Below, piece after piece: positions 26,444 through 34,091 of a DNA stretch of 63,853 nucleotides (positions are counted from its first letter, which is position 1; each line of letters begins with the position of its first letter). Position numbers and translations under genes: made by a program. Under the pieces are notes generated by a model. That model did no database searches and was not told the origin of the DNA. It saw only the letters and a program-made list of their open reading frames with translations. Source of the stretch: CAYSGL01 sp964520985 (lineage in GTDB: Bacteria; Pseudomonadota; Alphaproteobacteria; Micavibrionales; Micavibrionaceae); NCBI GenBank assembly GCA_964520985.1, contig CAZFPB010000006.1:1-63853 (forward strand). Reading direction: 5' to 3'.

Positions 26444-27669
26444 TATTCGGCGGGGTTCTTGGTGAGGCGGAACGATGCCGTCGCGTCGTCACGAAACGCG
26501 GTATATCCGAACTCTTGCGAGAGCATCCGGCCGACCGCTTCGAGCTCGTGTTTCGAGGTGATTGGAGCGACTCCGCGGATGTTCCGGCGCTTCATTTCGT
26601 TTCCGACATCGCGCTCGGCCTCGTCGAATGATTCGTCGTCGATGGTGTATCCCACGCCCGTTGCCTTGCAATAGTGACGCACGGCCGCGACGGGGTTCAC
26701 GTCGGGCGTATCTCCCGCGGGCGGCGCATCGACCAGCGAGAAAAGGATTCGGATCACTCGGTTCAATTGATCGACGATGACGGCAATCCCGAAAACGACG
26801 AGCTTCCGGCAGACGGCCGCGATATCGAGGTCGTCGCCGCTGGCGAACTCGACGAGGCGACCCTCGACGAGCCGGGCCGCGCGCCGAAAATCGTGATCAT
26901 CGATCGAATATTCATATTTCTTTGCCCATTCACGGATCGCGACGACGGGGTTCCCTTGGCTGAACTCCGCGGCTGTCCCGCCGTGGGAAACGTGACCGTC
27001 GGGCGGCCGGTTCGGTTGACCCTCGCCCGGCTCGGTGTCCCGCCAGAATGGCGCGCCCGCTGGCGGCGGCGAGTCCGATCCCCATTGCAGCATTTCAATC
27101 CCTCCGGCGGGCAGGAACTTCCCGGCATTCTCCCGGACATACTCGGCCCCGGCATCGGCGGCGCGAGTGTCGGGGAACCCGACGACGATGTGAGGTTTCC
27201 ACGCGGGGAGTTGCTGGATGTCCTGCATAACGCCGGATTGATCATCGAGCGAGAGCCCCTTGAATCCTTCGAGGACCTCGACGCGATCGACGACGATTTT
27301 CGCATACTCGCGGATCTGCTGTTGACCCTCCGGCGAGAGGTTGTTGAACGCGTCGATGACGGCCATCGGTGCCCGGGCGAAGAGCTTCGCCTCACCGAGA
27401 AAGCGGAGGTTGACGCCGCTCACAATGGCGGAGGCCTTTTCCGGAGAGACGGCGTCGAGGATGCTGCAAACGATATCGACGAGCTCGGCGTCGGCCTTGG
27501 CCTCGATCGTTGGCGAGTGGAACTCGACCGCCGCGACGGCGATCTCCCCGCCCGCAAGGCGAAAGGAAACCGCCGAGGCGGGCAAGACGACGGGCTTCCC
27601 CTTTGTGGGAACGAGGGTGATTTTCGAGGTCGCGGCCTCGCCGTCGGGGCATGAGATATGCAGTTTCAT
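26443..27669 (-). CDS. Hypothetical protein with a repeated C-terminal module
   Basis: A 408-residue protein; the start MKLHISCPDGEAAT at 27667-27669 is chosen because the long upstream extension overlaps other genes. The C-terminal third has two related segments: NPVVAIREWAKKYEYSIDD and NPVAAVRHYCKATG followed by TIDDESFDEAE. The N-terminal half is strands and helices without a motif. The start shares 1 base with the DUF5131 stop region downstream. No function is assignable. Confidence 0.7.
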   Translation of the reverse strand: MKLHISCPDGEAATSKITLVPTKGKPVVLPASAVSFRLAGGEIAVAAVEFHSPTIEAKADAELVDIVCSILDAVSPEKASAIVSGVNLRFLGEAKLFARAPMAVIDAFNNLSPEGQQQIREYAKIVVDRVEVLEGFKGLSLDDQSGVMQDIQQLPAWKPHIVVGFPDTRAADAGAEYVRENAGKFLPAGGIEMLQWGSDSPPPAGAPFWRDTEPGEGQPNRPPDGHVSHGGTAAEFSQGNPVVAIREWAKKYEYSIDDHDFRRAARLVEGRLVEFASGDDLDIAAVCRKLVVFGIAVIVDQLNRVIRILFSLVDAPPAGDTPDVNPVAAVRHYCKATGVGYTIDDESFDEAERDVGNEMKRRNIRGVAPITSKHELEAVGRMLSQEFGYTAFRDDATASFRLTKNPAE

Positions 27670-27697
27670 GAATAAATGAGTCGTGTTTTGTGGTGGG

Positions 27698-28189
27698 TTA
27701 TTCCGATTCCGGAATAATTTCGTCGGTTTCTGGCGGATGGAAACGCATGAGTGAAATATTCCATCCGTCGTCGTTTTGCTGATTCGCGATCCCATCGTTC
27801 GAGAGTCGCCACGCGGGACCGTCGCGCTTTTCCCGCGGGATGAGGGCGAGGGCCGCATCGAGCATGCGATCGTGAAGCTCGGCAAGGCGTTCGCTCTTCC
27901 GCGCCGGATCACGGTCGAACTTGACCGCGCCCGTCGCATCCGACCACGCCCGTTTGTCCGGGAGCTCGATCGAGAGATTCTCCCGGGTATGGCCGACCCG
28001 GGCGAGATTGTAAGGCGTGAACGTGATTTTTTGCTCGCCGCGGCCGGTGAGGGCGAGGGCTATTTGCTCGGGCGTTATCTCGACATCGACAACAAGCGCG
28101 TTGCTGGCGGCGTCGAAAAGACGGAAATGGAACTCGCCGCGGCTGTTGACGCTGCAATCGAATGTCCCGGGAAGTTTAGGGCGCTTCAT
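27698..28189 (-). CDS. Hypothetical protein
   Basis: A 163-residue protein starting MKRPKLPGTFDCSVNSRG, with beta strands in the first half (EFHFRLFDAASNALVVDVEI) and a helical second half. The ATG has a CCCCC run 4 bases upstream and overlaps the preceding gene by 14 bases. It is in the accessory block between large terminase and portal. Confidence 0.65.
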   Translation of the reverse strand: MKRPKLPGTFDCSVNSRGEFHFRLFDAASNALVVDVEITPEQIALALTGRGEQKITFTPYNLARVGHTRENLSIELPDKRAWSDATGAVKFDRDPARKSERLAELHDRMLDAALALIPREKRDGPAWRLSNDGIANQQNDDGWNISLMRFHPPETDEIIPESE

Positions 28190-28565
28190 TGGTGGGGGAG
28201 GCTGATTTTTCAGTGATGACGCGGGCGCGCTCGGTGAGCTTGGTCAATTCGCCCCGGGCGGTTTCGAGTTCCTTTGTGTGATGGTCGATTTTGCGAATTT
28301 TGCGATCGATGAGGTATTCGATCGCGATCGCGGCCGTCTCGTGGAAATGGCTCGATTTTTTGATCCGGCGCGGCTCCCGATCGATATCCCATGCGTCGCC
28401 GGTCACGACTTGGCCGGTGTAAAATTCGGGCGTCTCGTGGAAAACTTTGAACTCGACGATCTCGTCGCCGAACGTGTTCGTCCGGTGTAGGACCTTGATC
28501 GGCTCGTCGGGTAGGCTCGTGCGGCTTGTTTTGCCGGTGCTCTTGCGATCGTGGCGGTTGATCAT
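28176..28565 (-). CDS. Hypothetical protein with C-terminal coiled coil
   Basis: A 129-residue protein. The first 85 residues are mixed. The last 45 (KIDHHTKELETARGELTKL) are a predicted coiled coil. The start overlaps the previous stop by 4 bases. No family is recognised. Confidence 0.62.
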   Translation of the reverse strand: MINRHDRKSTGKTSRTSLPDEPIKVLHRTNTFGDEIVEFKVFHETPEFYTGQVVTGDAWDIDREPRRIKKSSHFHETAAIAIEYLIDRKIRKIDHHTKELETARGELTKLTERARVITEKSASPTNEAP

Positions 28566-28855
28566 ATCGAATCCCCCTTGCGAATGGTTCCGCCGCGGGG
28601 AGGCTCGGCGTCGCGGAGCGTGCGGGCCGCTTGGAAGCGTGTCGGGCCATCCATGGGAGGCGGATCGACCGGCGCGAGCAACTCCGCCTCGCGGAGCTTG
28701 CTTTCGAGGCTGTTCACGGCGCGGCGCTCGCCTCGGGTGAGCTTTGGCGACGGTGTCCCGGCGTTCGGCCGGATGAACTTGATTGCGGCCGCCTCACCGG
28801 GAGAGAGGCGGATGACGACATGACGGCGGGTGCGTTTGGTGCTACTGGTTTTCAT
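28562..28855 (-). CDS. Hypothetical basic protein
   Basis: A 97-residue protein with a basic N-terminus MKTSSTKRTRRHVVIRLSPG and a central GERRAVNSLESKLREAE helix. The pattern GEAAAIKFIRPNAG is reminiscent of small regulatory helices, but nothing decisive is present. It overlaps the previous small gene by 14 bases. Confidence 0.6.
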   Translation of the reverse strand: MKTSSTKRTRRHVVIRLSPGEAAAIKFIRPNAGTPSPKLTRGERRAVNSLESKLREAELLAPVDPPPMDGPTRFQAARTLRDAEPPRGGTIRKGDSI

Positions 28856-29012
28856 GATGGGAAAGGCGGCCGAGCTCGTCGGCCATGATGAGGGGAGGCG
28901 GGTCGCTCGGATCGTGAACGCCCGCCGCGACATCCCGCTCGGCCAGTGAAGCGGGGGGAACTTCGGAGAATGCCACGAGGGCAATCTCGGCCGAGGGGAT
29001 GGGTTCTGTCAT
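28842..29012 (-). CDS. Very small hypothetical protein
   Basis: A 56-residue frame starting MTEPIPSAEIALVAFSEV and ending LGRLSHHENQ. The ATG overlaps the stop of the upstream gene (ATGA) and the frame fills the gap to the next gene, which supports it. The peptide is acidic and proline-rich. Function is unknown. Confidence 0.55.
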   Translation of the reverse strand: MTEPIPSAEIALVAFSEVPPASLAERDVAAGVHDPSDPPPLIMADELGRLSHHENQ

Positions 29013-29275
29013 CGGGAGCGGGGGAAGACGATTTGATTGTCGCCGACGATATGGCTGTTCTCGGGCAGAGCTTCGAGAACGCGCTCGATGAACGCGCGGC
29101 GTTCGTGGGCGACGGTGAGGATGTGGCGCATCCCACCCGCAAAGCGTTTGCCGTGTTCGGTTTCGACTTTGACCGGGAATCCGACCTTGGCCGAGATTTC
29201 GGTTTGCCAGTCGGAGGCGGTTTTGAATGGGGCGGGAAGGTCGGCGACTCGTGCGATTGTGTTGTCGGTTTGCAT
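29009..29275 (-). CDS. Small protein, first gene behind conserved promoter unit
   Basis: An 88-residue protein starting MQTDNTIARVADLPAPFK, with the shared MQTD opening. The C-terminal 60 residues form alternating strands and helices (VKVETEHGKRF, HERRAFIERVLEAL). No motif is recognised. It starts the eight-gene accessory block that runs to the zinc-ribbon gene. Confidence 0.7.
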   Translation of the reverse strand: MQTDNTIARVADLPAPFKTASDWQTEISAKVGFPVKVETEHGKRFAGGMRHILTVAHERRAFIERVLEALPENSHIVGDNQIVFPRSR

Positions 29276-29335
29276 GACGGGCGGAAATTGCGCGATTTCC
29301 CCGCGTCTGTCAACGTCGCATTTCGGCGCTTTCCG
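29276..29335 (-). promoter_or_regulatory. Conserved early promoter unit, copy at 29.3 kb
   Basis: On the minus strand TTGACA, a 17-base spacer, CAATTT, 9 bases and the ATG. GCGCCGAAA is present upstream but 7 bases closer to the -35 box than in the other copies. TTGACA matches the sigma-70 consensus -35 perfectly here. Confidence 0.75.
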
Positions 29336-29337
29336 AT

Positions 29338-29991
29338 TTAATTGTCGGAATCCCCGGATTTACGCAAATTTGCGCTCGCATCCTCGGCGATCATGTCGAG
29401 CCAGCGCCGGAGCGTCCCGACCGTTTCCTTGATGTCCTCGACAAGCGTTTTATGGGATCGCCCGGCCCGCAGTAGTTTCTTGATCGCGTGCCCTTGTGCC
29501 TGATTCGTGATCCCGTAGGCGTCGAGGATTCGATAGGGGTCGAGCTTCACGCCTCCGACATACACGTCGTAAACCTCGGCGTTCCCCGCGGGTTCCCGGC
29601 GGATGCCTTTCAAGGCGTTGTTGACCGCGTTCAGACGTTCGCAGAGCGTCCCGATCTCATCGTCGGCGGCCTTGATCTCGACGGGCCAGTCGGCCGTCTC
29701 TCCGACGTTGTCGCGGAGGTAATCCATGAGGGCGGCCGCGGCGATCCGGACGGCGGTCAAATCCTCATAGCTCGGGCCCGGGGGCAACTCGCGGCGCGAA
29801 AACCGTTTTACGATAGAAAGCCCGGCGGAAATTGCTTTTTGGATCATCGGAGGCGGATTCGTTGCATCGTGAACGCGATAGCGGCCGCTCGTGTCTCTCA
29901 TGCGATTCCCCCCGGAACGAATGAGGACCTCGGCGGCCGCTGGCGGTGAGTAAATGCGCCCGGGAGGTTCCGCGCAAGTTATTTCGGCCAT
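29338..29991 (-). CDS. Phage protein with a conserved helical core
   Basis: A 217-residue protein. The core YDVYVGGVKLDPYRILDAYG then GHAIKKLLRAGRSHKTLVED matches a pattern I have seen in many small phage proteins of unknown role, where a variant of AIKKLL is the most constant part. The start MAEITCAEPPG at 29989-29991 lies just after a region of nested inverted repeats and has CCCC 3 bases upstream. An alternative start at MRDTSGRYRVH is possible. The last codons contain the palindromic operator. Confidence 0.68.
   Translation of the reverse strand: MAEITCAEPPGRIYSPPAAAEVLIRSGGNRMRDTSGRYRVHDATNPPPMIQKAISAGLSIVKRFSRRELPPGPSYEDLTAVRIAAAALMDYLRDNVGETADWPVEIKAADDEIGTLCERLNAVNNALKGIRREPAGNAEVYDVYVGGVKLDPYRILDAYGITNQAQGHAIKKLLRAGRSHKTLVEDIKETVGTLRRWLDMIAEDASANLRKSGDSDN
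29345..29376. promoter_or_regulatory. Palindromic operator candidate upstream of the 29.3 kb promoter unit
   Basis: The plus strand reads TCGGAATCCCCGG followed by ATTTACGCAAATTTGCGC. The palindrome CGCAAATTTGCG is complete. It lies inside the end of the upstream gene, so the site is conserved despite coding constraint. Confidence 0.58.
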
Positions 29992-29999
29992 GCCGGGGC

Positions 30000-30085
30000 C
30001 GGATGTTAATTTTTGCCGCCTCAAATGAGGTCGAGAAAATTAACAAGTTGCGAAATATCGCAACTGTCGCGTTGTGCTGTTTTTC
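30000..30085. promoter_or_regulatory. Nested inverted repeats after the large terminase gene
   Basis: Within this stretch TGTTAATTTT pairs with AAAATTAACA around a core holding CCTCA-AA-TGAGG, and next to it AGTTGCGA pairs with TCGCAACT around AATA. The region lies between the large terminase stop and the next ATG. It could be a terminator, an operator or both. No T-run follows the stems on the minus strand, so an operator or promoter region seems more likely. Confidence 0.55.
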
Positions 30086-30118
30086 GCACAAAGCCCCGGG
30101 ATTAGTACACCGCCCGAA

Positions 30119-31516
30119 TCAGATGCCGTAAATCTGAACGCGGCGAACCTCGTTCTTGATCCATTGCAAGCCATAGGTGCAGGCGTCGAACGCGTGATCG
30201 TTGGCCGTGGTATCGACACGGTCGAACTTGTTCGGGTCGCGGGGTAGAACGGGCAACGTCCGCACAAGCTCGGGGCATGCGCCCTTGAAAATCCGCAGGC
30301 CGGGCAGGCCGTGGGCGTTGAGGCTGTTCGGCGCGAGCAACCGGTGAAGGTTTTGCGCGCGGTCCCGCGGGCTCTCCGGCCATTTCTCGACCGGCTTAAA
30401 ATTGATCCCAAGGCGGCGGAGTTGCTCGCCGCGGCTGATCTCCGCTTGACCGGTTTCCGAGAACGCGGCCGAGTCCATGAGGCCCGTCGGTTGACTCTTT
30501 TCGAGAACGGCCGGATCACCGGGGCGGCGGCCGGTGCGCCTGATCGAGTGGTGAATTTCCTTGATCCGTTTCGCGAACTCTTCCGGCAGCATCTTCGCCC
30601 GAGCGAGCTCCCGCACGACATACACAGTTTGATCCCGCGGGTCGCGGGTGAGCCAATGAACGACCGCAAGGGCGCTGTAACCGTCATCCGCACCGAGCCA
30701 CAAATCCCAATCGGCCGGGATGTCGAACGGCTCGCAAAGGTGCCGGGACCGATCCCACACGTCGCCGAACATCGCGCCCGCCACGATCGACCAATCGCCA
30801 TCCCGGAGCGAGCGAACGAGGATCGCGTCGCCGAGGCCTTTCAAGCGGTCGAGATAGCTCGGGTCATTGGCGAGCATCGTCGGATTGTCATCGATGCGGC
30901 TCGGGATGTAGCAACGGAGCATCCCGCCGTCGTCTTCCTCGGTCTTTACGATGTGATAAGCCCCGTTATCGACAAACCCCTCTTTGTTCCAGAGATGGCC
31001 GATCCCGCCCGGGTTGGTGCCGTTCAGGATGCGGGGGAACTCCCACGGCAGGCCCGCGGGGATTTCGAGGCCGCCGAGACGGCAACGGCCGCGCAAATAT
31101 CGATACTCGTCATCGAGAAAGTGAGTCGCCTCATCGAGCGAAAGGACGTGAATCTGCGCGCCCTGATACTTGTATCGGTCTTTCTCGGTTTGAAGGTGGC
31201 AAAGGAAAATCGTCGAGCCGTTCCAGAAACGAACCTGCCCCTTGACGATCACCACGAGGCCAGCGTTCACGAGCGGCGCGAGCATCTCGTGAAAGTTGCC
31301 CGGGCCGGTTAGGTGATTGAGCACGAGCTCGGGATAGGTCCGGCGAAAGATCATCGTGTTCAGGCCCGGGACGGCCATGCAATAGATGATGTGAGCCGCG
31401 CGGATGACGTGACTCTTCCCCCCGCCCGCCGCGCCGCCGAATAGGATTTCGGTCGCCGGGGCATAGACGGCCCGCATCTGTTGCGGGTGCAAATTAAGAT
31501 CGAGGGAAGGGGTCAA
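30119..31516 (-). CDS. terL: Terminase large subunit
   Basis: A 465-residue protein using a TTG start that overlaps the previous stop (TTGA); a second TTG 13 codons upstream is less likely. It is the packaging motor. Walker A is GGAAGGGKS near residue 29, Walker B is VLSLDEATHF near residue 128, and the motif around MIFRRTYPEL is typical. The C-terminal nuclease region shows DGYSALAVVHW with the catalytic aspartates and DHAFDACTYGLQW near the end. Order relative to the small subunit and portal is normal. Confidence 0.95.
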   Translation of the reverse strand: MTPSLDLNLHPQQMRAVYAPATEILFGGAAGGGKSHVIRAAHIIYCMAVPGLNTMIFRRTYPELVLNHLTGPGNFHEMLAPLVNAGLVVIVKGQVRFWNGSTIFLCHLQTEKDRYKYQGAQIHVLSLDEATHFLDDEYRYLRGRCRLGGLEIPAGLPWEFPRILNGTNPGGIGHLWNKEGFVDNGAYHIVKTEEDDGGMLRCYIPSRIDDNPTMLANDPSYLDRLKGLGDAILVRSLRDGDWSIVAGAMFGDVWDRSRHLCEPFDIPADWDLWLGADDGYSALAVVHWLTRDPRDQTVYVVRELARAKMLPEEFAKRIKEIHHSIRRTGRRPGDPAVLEKSQPTGLMDSAAFSETGQAEISRGEQLRRLGINFKPVEKWPESPRDRAQNLHRLLAPNSLNAHGLPGLRIFKGACPELVRTLPVLPRDPNKFDRVDTTANDHAFDACTYGLQWIKNEVRRVQIYGI

Positions 31517-31716
31517 GATTGTTTCGTGAGGTGATAGCCTTTGCAGCGCGGGCAATGATAGGCCCGCAGGCTCGATGCGGACGTGTTACCCTTTTTGGCC
31601 AGCGCCCGGCCGCCCGCGCGTTCAGCCGCATCTTTCGAGAAATAGATGCGTTTCGACGTGCCAGATTCCGCGCACGTCGCGCCCTTGCGCCGCTGGCTCC
31701 GCCGTTTCTTGCTCAT
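31513..31716 (-). CDS. Small basic zinc-ribbon-like protein
   Basis: A 67-residue protein, MSKKRRSQRRKG at the start and YHCPRCKGYHLTK at the end. The C-terminal CPRC, with an upstream cysteine and nearby histidines, suggests metal binding; the rest is basic. The ATG has a CCCCC run 6 bases upstream. It overlaps the terminase start by 4 bases. Confidence 0.7.
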   Translation of the reverse strand: MSKKRRSQRRKGATCAESGTSKRIYFSKDAAERAGGRALAKKGNTSASSLRAYHCPRCKGYHLTKQS

Positions 31717-32309
31717 CCTTGTGGGGGTGTGATATTGCCAGCGACGAACCCGAGGCGCTCACCGGCAAACCTCGCGGCCGCAAGGACGTTGTGAGGGTTG
31801 ATGCCCTCCGCGCCTTCATTCGCGCCGAGGAAATGGGCGGTTTGCTTCATTCCGGAGAGGTAAGCGGCGATGAGTAGTTGCGCGACATCGGGCGCGATGT
31901 CGTCGGGAATCTCCCCGCCGTTCATGGCCGAGCGGCCGGTCGCAACCGAGGCCCCGTAAATCGTCGCCGCCGCGACGATGTGACGTTCAAGCCGCTCGAC
32001 GTGTGAGCCGGGCTCCGGCAGCGTGAATGCAGCCTCGACCTCTTCCAGTGTCGGCGGGAGCTCGATATGCGCGGGCATCTCGGGCTTGCTGGCGAGTAGC
32101 ATTTGCGGTTGCAACCCGCGGCCGCCGGTCTGAACGATATGCCAGATGACGCCGGTCCGGTTCACCTCGGCGCGCTCGATCTCGTTCAGCTTCCAGCAAA
32201 ACACGAGACGGCCGGGCTCGGCCTGATAGAAATAAGCCGGGATCGGCCGATATTGCGGTTGATCCTTGGCGATGGTCAAAACGACCTCGGGAAATTCGAT
32301 GGTGTCCAT
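31713..32309 (-). CDS. Hypothetical protein of the packaging cluster
   Basis: A 198-residue protein starting MDTIEFPEVVLTIAKDQ. The first 80 residues are strands and the last 110 are helical. The C-terminus GERLGFVAGNITPPQG is unusual. It lies between small and large terminase genes, so a role near packaging is possible. No motif is seen. Confidence 0.65.
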   Translation of the reverse strand: MDTIEFPEVVLTIAKDQPQYRPIPAYFYQAEPGRLVFCWKLNEIERAEVNRTGVIWHIVQTGGRGLQPQMLLASKPEMPAHIELPPTLEEVEAAFTLPEPGSHVERLERHIVAAATIYGASVATGRSAMNGGEIPDDIAPDVAQLLIAAYLSGMKQTAHFLGANEGAEGINPHNVLAAARFAGERLGFVAGNITPPQG

Positions 32310-32310
32310 G

Positions 32311-32472
32311 TCAGAAAATGAGGGGAGCGAAGATGGAGAGGGCCTTGATGCAGGCGAGAACAAAAAACACCGCGCCGAGGACCATCCCGAGCCCGGGACC
32401 GTCGCCCATGCGGGAGAAGATGAGGGCGAGGATCACGAGGATCGCGACGACGAGCCAAGGGTTCGCGTTCAT
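32311..32472 (-). CDS. Small membrane protein, two predicted helices
   Basis: A 53-residue protein, MNANPWLVVAILVILALIF then a short polar turn with GDGPG and a second hydrophobic helix MVLGAVFFVLACI. The start overlaps the previous stop by 4 bases. Position within the packaging cluster is odd for a holin, and the lysis genes are elsewhere. Function is unknown. Confidence 0.7.
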   Translation of the reverse strand: MNANPWLVVAILVILALIFSRMGDGPGLGMVLGAVFFVLACIKALSIFAPLIF

Positions 32473-32801
32473 GGGTGCCAGCCGTTGTTAGAGATTGCCC
32501 GCTCGACGGCCTTCACGGTGCCGACAAGGTCCGGCAGGCCCTCGGCCTGATCGGCAATCGCGACCGTGACGGCGAGCGTCTGCAATGCGTCGAGGACGGC
32601 CGCAACCGGCACGCGCTCGGGAAACTCGGCAATCGCGCGGATGTCCCGCGTCATCGGGGCCGAGGGGCATTTCGTCGCCGGTCCCTCTCGGTTCGCCCAT
32701 GAGGCAAAGGAGATTTTGAGGCGCTGGCGGCCCGCGTAGGAGTCCGCGGCCGTGTCGATGGCGGTGAGTAGGGCGGGCGGGATTGGATGGGGTCGGTTCA
32801 T
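32469..32801 (-). CDS. Hypothetical protein
   Basis: A 110-residue protein starting MNRPHPIPPALLTAID, mostly helical, ending in KAVERAISNNGWHP. It overlaps both neighbours by 4 bases. There is no recognisable family. Confidence 0.62.
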   Translation of the reverse strand: MNRPHPIPPALLTAIDTAADSYAGRQRLKISFASWANREGPATKCPSAPMTRDIRAIAEFPERVPVAAVLDALQTLAVTVAIADQAEGLPDLVGTVKAVERAISNNGWHP

Positions 32802-33361
32802 GGTTTCGGAGGCTCTGGCGGTTGTGCTCCGGGTAGCGTCGGCCCCGGGGCGGTTTTCGTGTCTTCCTCGCCGGGCAAGGCCGCGGGTTCGGGTTTGCCG
32901 GTGCCGTGACCGGTGAAAGGATTATCGTCCGGCGGGGCCGTCGTGTTGATGGTGAGGTTCACGGCAGGCGCGCCGATCGGCGAAACGGGGAAGTCGGTCC
33001 CGTCGGATTTCGTGAGCGCGGTTTTGTCGCCCCAATCCTTGCGATATCGGCGTTTCAGGATTTCGAGCGACCCTTTCCATCCGCCTTTTTCGAGGACGTT
33101 TTTGATCAAGCGTTGCTCGCCGACGGCCTCGGCGTGCTCAACTTCTTCCAGAAATTCCACGTAGCGGCCGCGCTTGCCCGCCTTTCGGTCCTTTTCGCCC
33201 TGTTCTCTCCACGCGTAAAACGTTGAGTATGAGATGCCGACCGCTTTCACGGCCGTGATGACGAGGTTCCCTTTCTTAATTTGGCCGCACAATTTCGCGA
33301 TGTTTTCCGGCGTCAACTTGAGATTTCGCCCGCGTGTTTTGCCGTCTTTACCCTTTGCCAC
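32798..33361 (-). CDS. Terminase small subunit-like DNA-binding protein
   Basis: A 187-residue protein with a GTG start (VAKGKDGKTRGRNLK). The N-terminal helix-turn-helix reads LVITAVKAVGISYSTFYAWRE, and the next segment (ERLKEWGE-like; here EFLEEVEHAEAVGEQRL) is the usual small-terminase oligomer helix, followed by LKRRYRKDWGDK. The last 60 residues are proline-rich and disordered. An ATG further upstream would add 33 residues but overlap the previous gene. It recognises the packaging site and loads the large subunit. Confidence 0.82.
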   Translation of the reverse strand: MAKGKDGKTRGRNLKLTPENIAKLCGQIKKGNLVITAVKAVGISYSTFYAWREQGEKDRKAGKRGRYVEFLEEVEHAEAVGEQRLIKNVLEKGGWKGSLEILKRRYRKDWGDKTALTKSDGTDFPVSPIGAPAVNLTINTTAPPDDNPFTGHGTGKPEPAALPGEEDTKTAPGPTLPGAQPPEPPKP

Positions 33362-33420
33362 GCCCGGGAGCGTAGGGAAACGGCTCGCCGCGTCGAGCTC
33401 GGAATAGGCGCGGAATGCGG

Positions 33421-33750
33421 TTAGGACACGCGGAGGCGGGCTTGCTCCGCGGTCGCCCATGCTTTCCATGCCTCGGGGTCCCGGGCTTGTTCGTCGAGCG
33501 GTTGGCGCTCGTGTAGGGCGTAGCTGGCGAGGGTGAACGGCCCCGAGATTCCCTTGCCGTCGATGAACCCGCGCATCGGTTTCCCGCGTCTGAGGTAAAC
33601 GTGAATCGTCTCCGATCGGCCGGGGGTGTCGGTGAGTAGGTCGAGGGCGTCGATCGCGCCGCGGCTGTTGATCACCACGCGGAGAAATAGCGGGGAGCGC
33701 CGGAGCGAGAGCGATTTCCCGGCGACCGGGCCGTCGATGAATTGCGTCAT
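33421..33750 (-). CDS. Hypothetical protein
   Basis: A 109-residue protein starting MTQFIDGPVAGKSLSLRR, with a middle segment (ETIHVYLRRGKPMRGFIDGK) and a helical end. It overlaps the next gene upstream by 4 bases. The first half resembles a small beta domain. No function can be given. Confidence 0.65.
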   Translation of the reverse strand: MTQFIDGPVAGKSLSLRRSPLFLRVVINSRGAIDALDLLTDTPGRSETIHVYLRRGKPMRGFIDGKGISGPFTLASYALHERQPLDEQARDPEAWKAWATAEQARLRVS

Positions 33751-34091
33751 GGTTTGATCTCTTCGAGGTGCCCGCGGCCGTATGCTCCGGAGAGGAAATT
33801 GTCGAAACATGCGCGGCAGAGTTCGACCTCCCTCCCCCTGATCATAAACGTTTCGTCGGTTGGCGCTCCGCATCTCTTGCCGTCGAGCGTCCTAACGTCG
33901 CATCCGGATTCGATGATGAGGGCGAACCCCTCGCCGCGGCTGTTGACCATGACCGCGGATGTCCCCGCGGGCAATGGGTGATCGATCACCCGGATCGGTG
34001 TCCCTAGAAATGTGAACTCTTCCGATTCCCTCTCGGTGGCGAGGATTGAGCGGAGCTCATCGTCGGGCAGGCGCTTGAGGATCGTGTTCAC
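33747..34091 (-). CDS. Small zinc-finger-like protein
   Basis: A 114-residue protein with a GTG start overlapping the previous stop (GTGA). The C-terminal half has four cysteines arranged as C-8-CG, then C-2-C in ELCRACFDNF, which fits a treble-clef-like zinc site. The N-terminal half is ordered (FLGTPIRVIDHPLP). It ends the gene run just before the terminase region. Confidence 0.65.
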   Translation of the reverse strand: MNTILKRLPDDELRSILATERESEEFTFLGTPIRVIDHPLPAGTSAVMVNSRGEGFALIIESGCDVRTLDGKRCGAPTDETFMIRGREVELCRACFDNFLSGAYGRGHLEEIKP

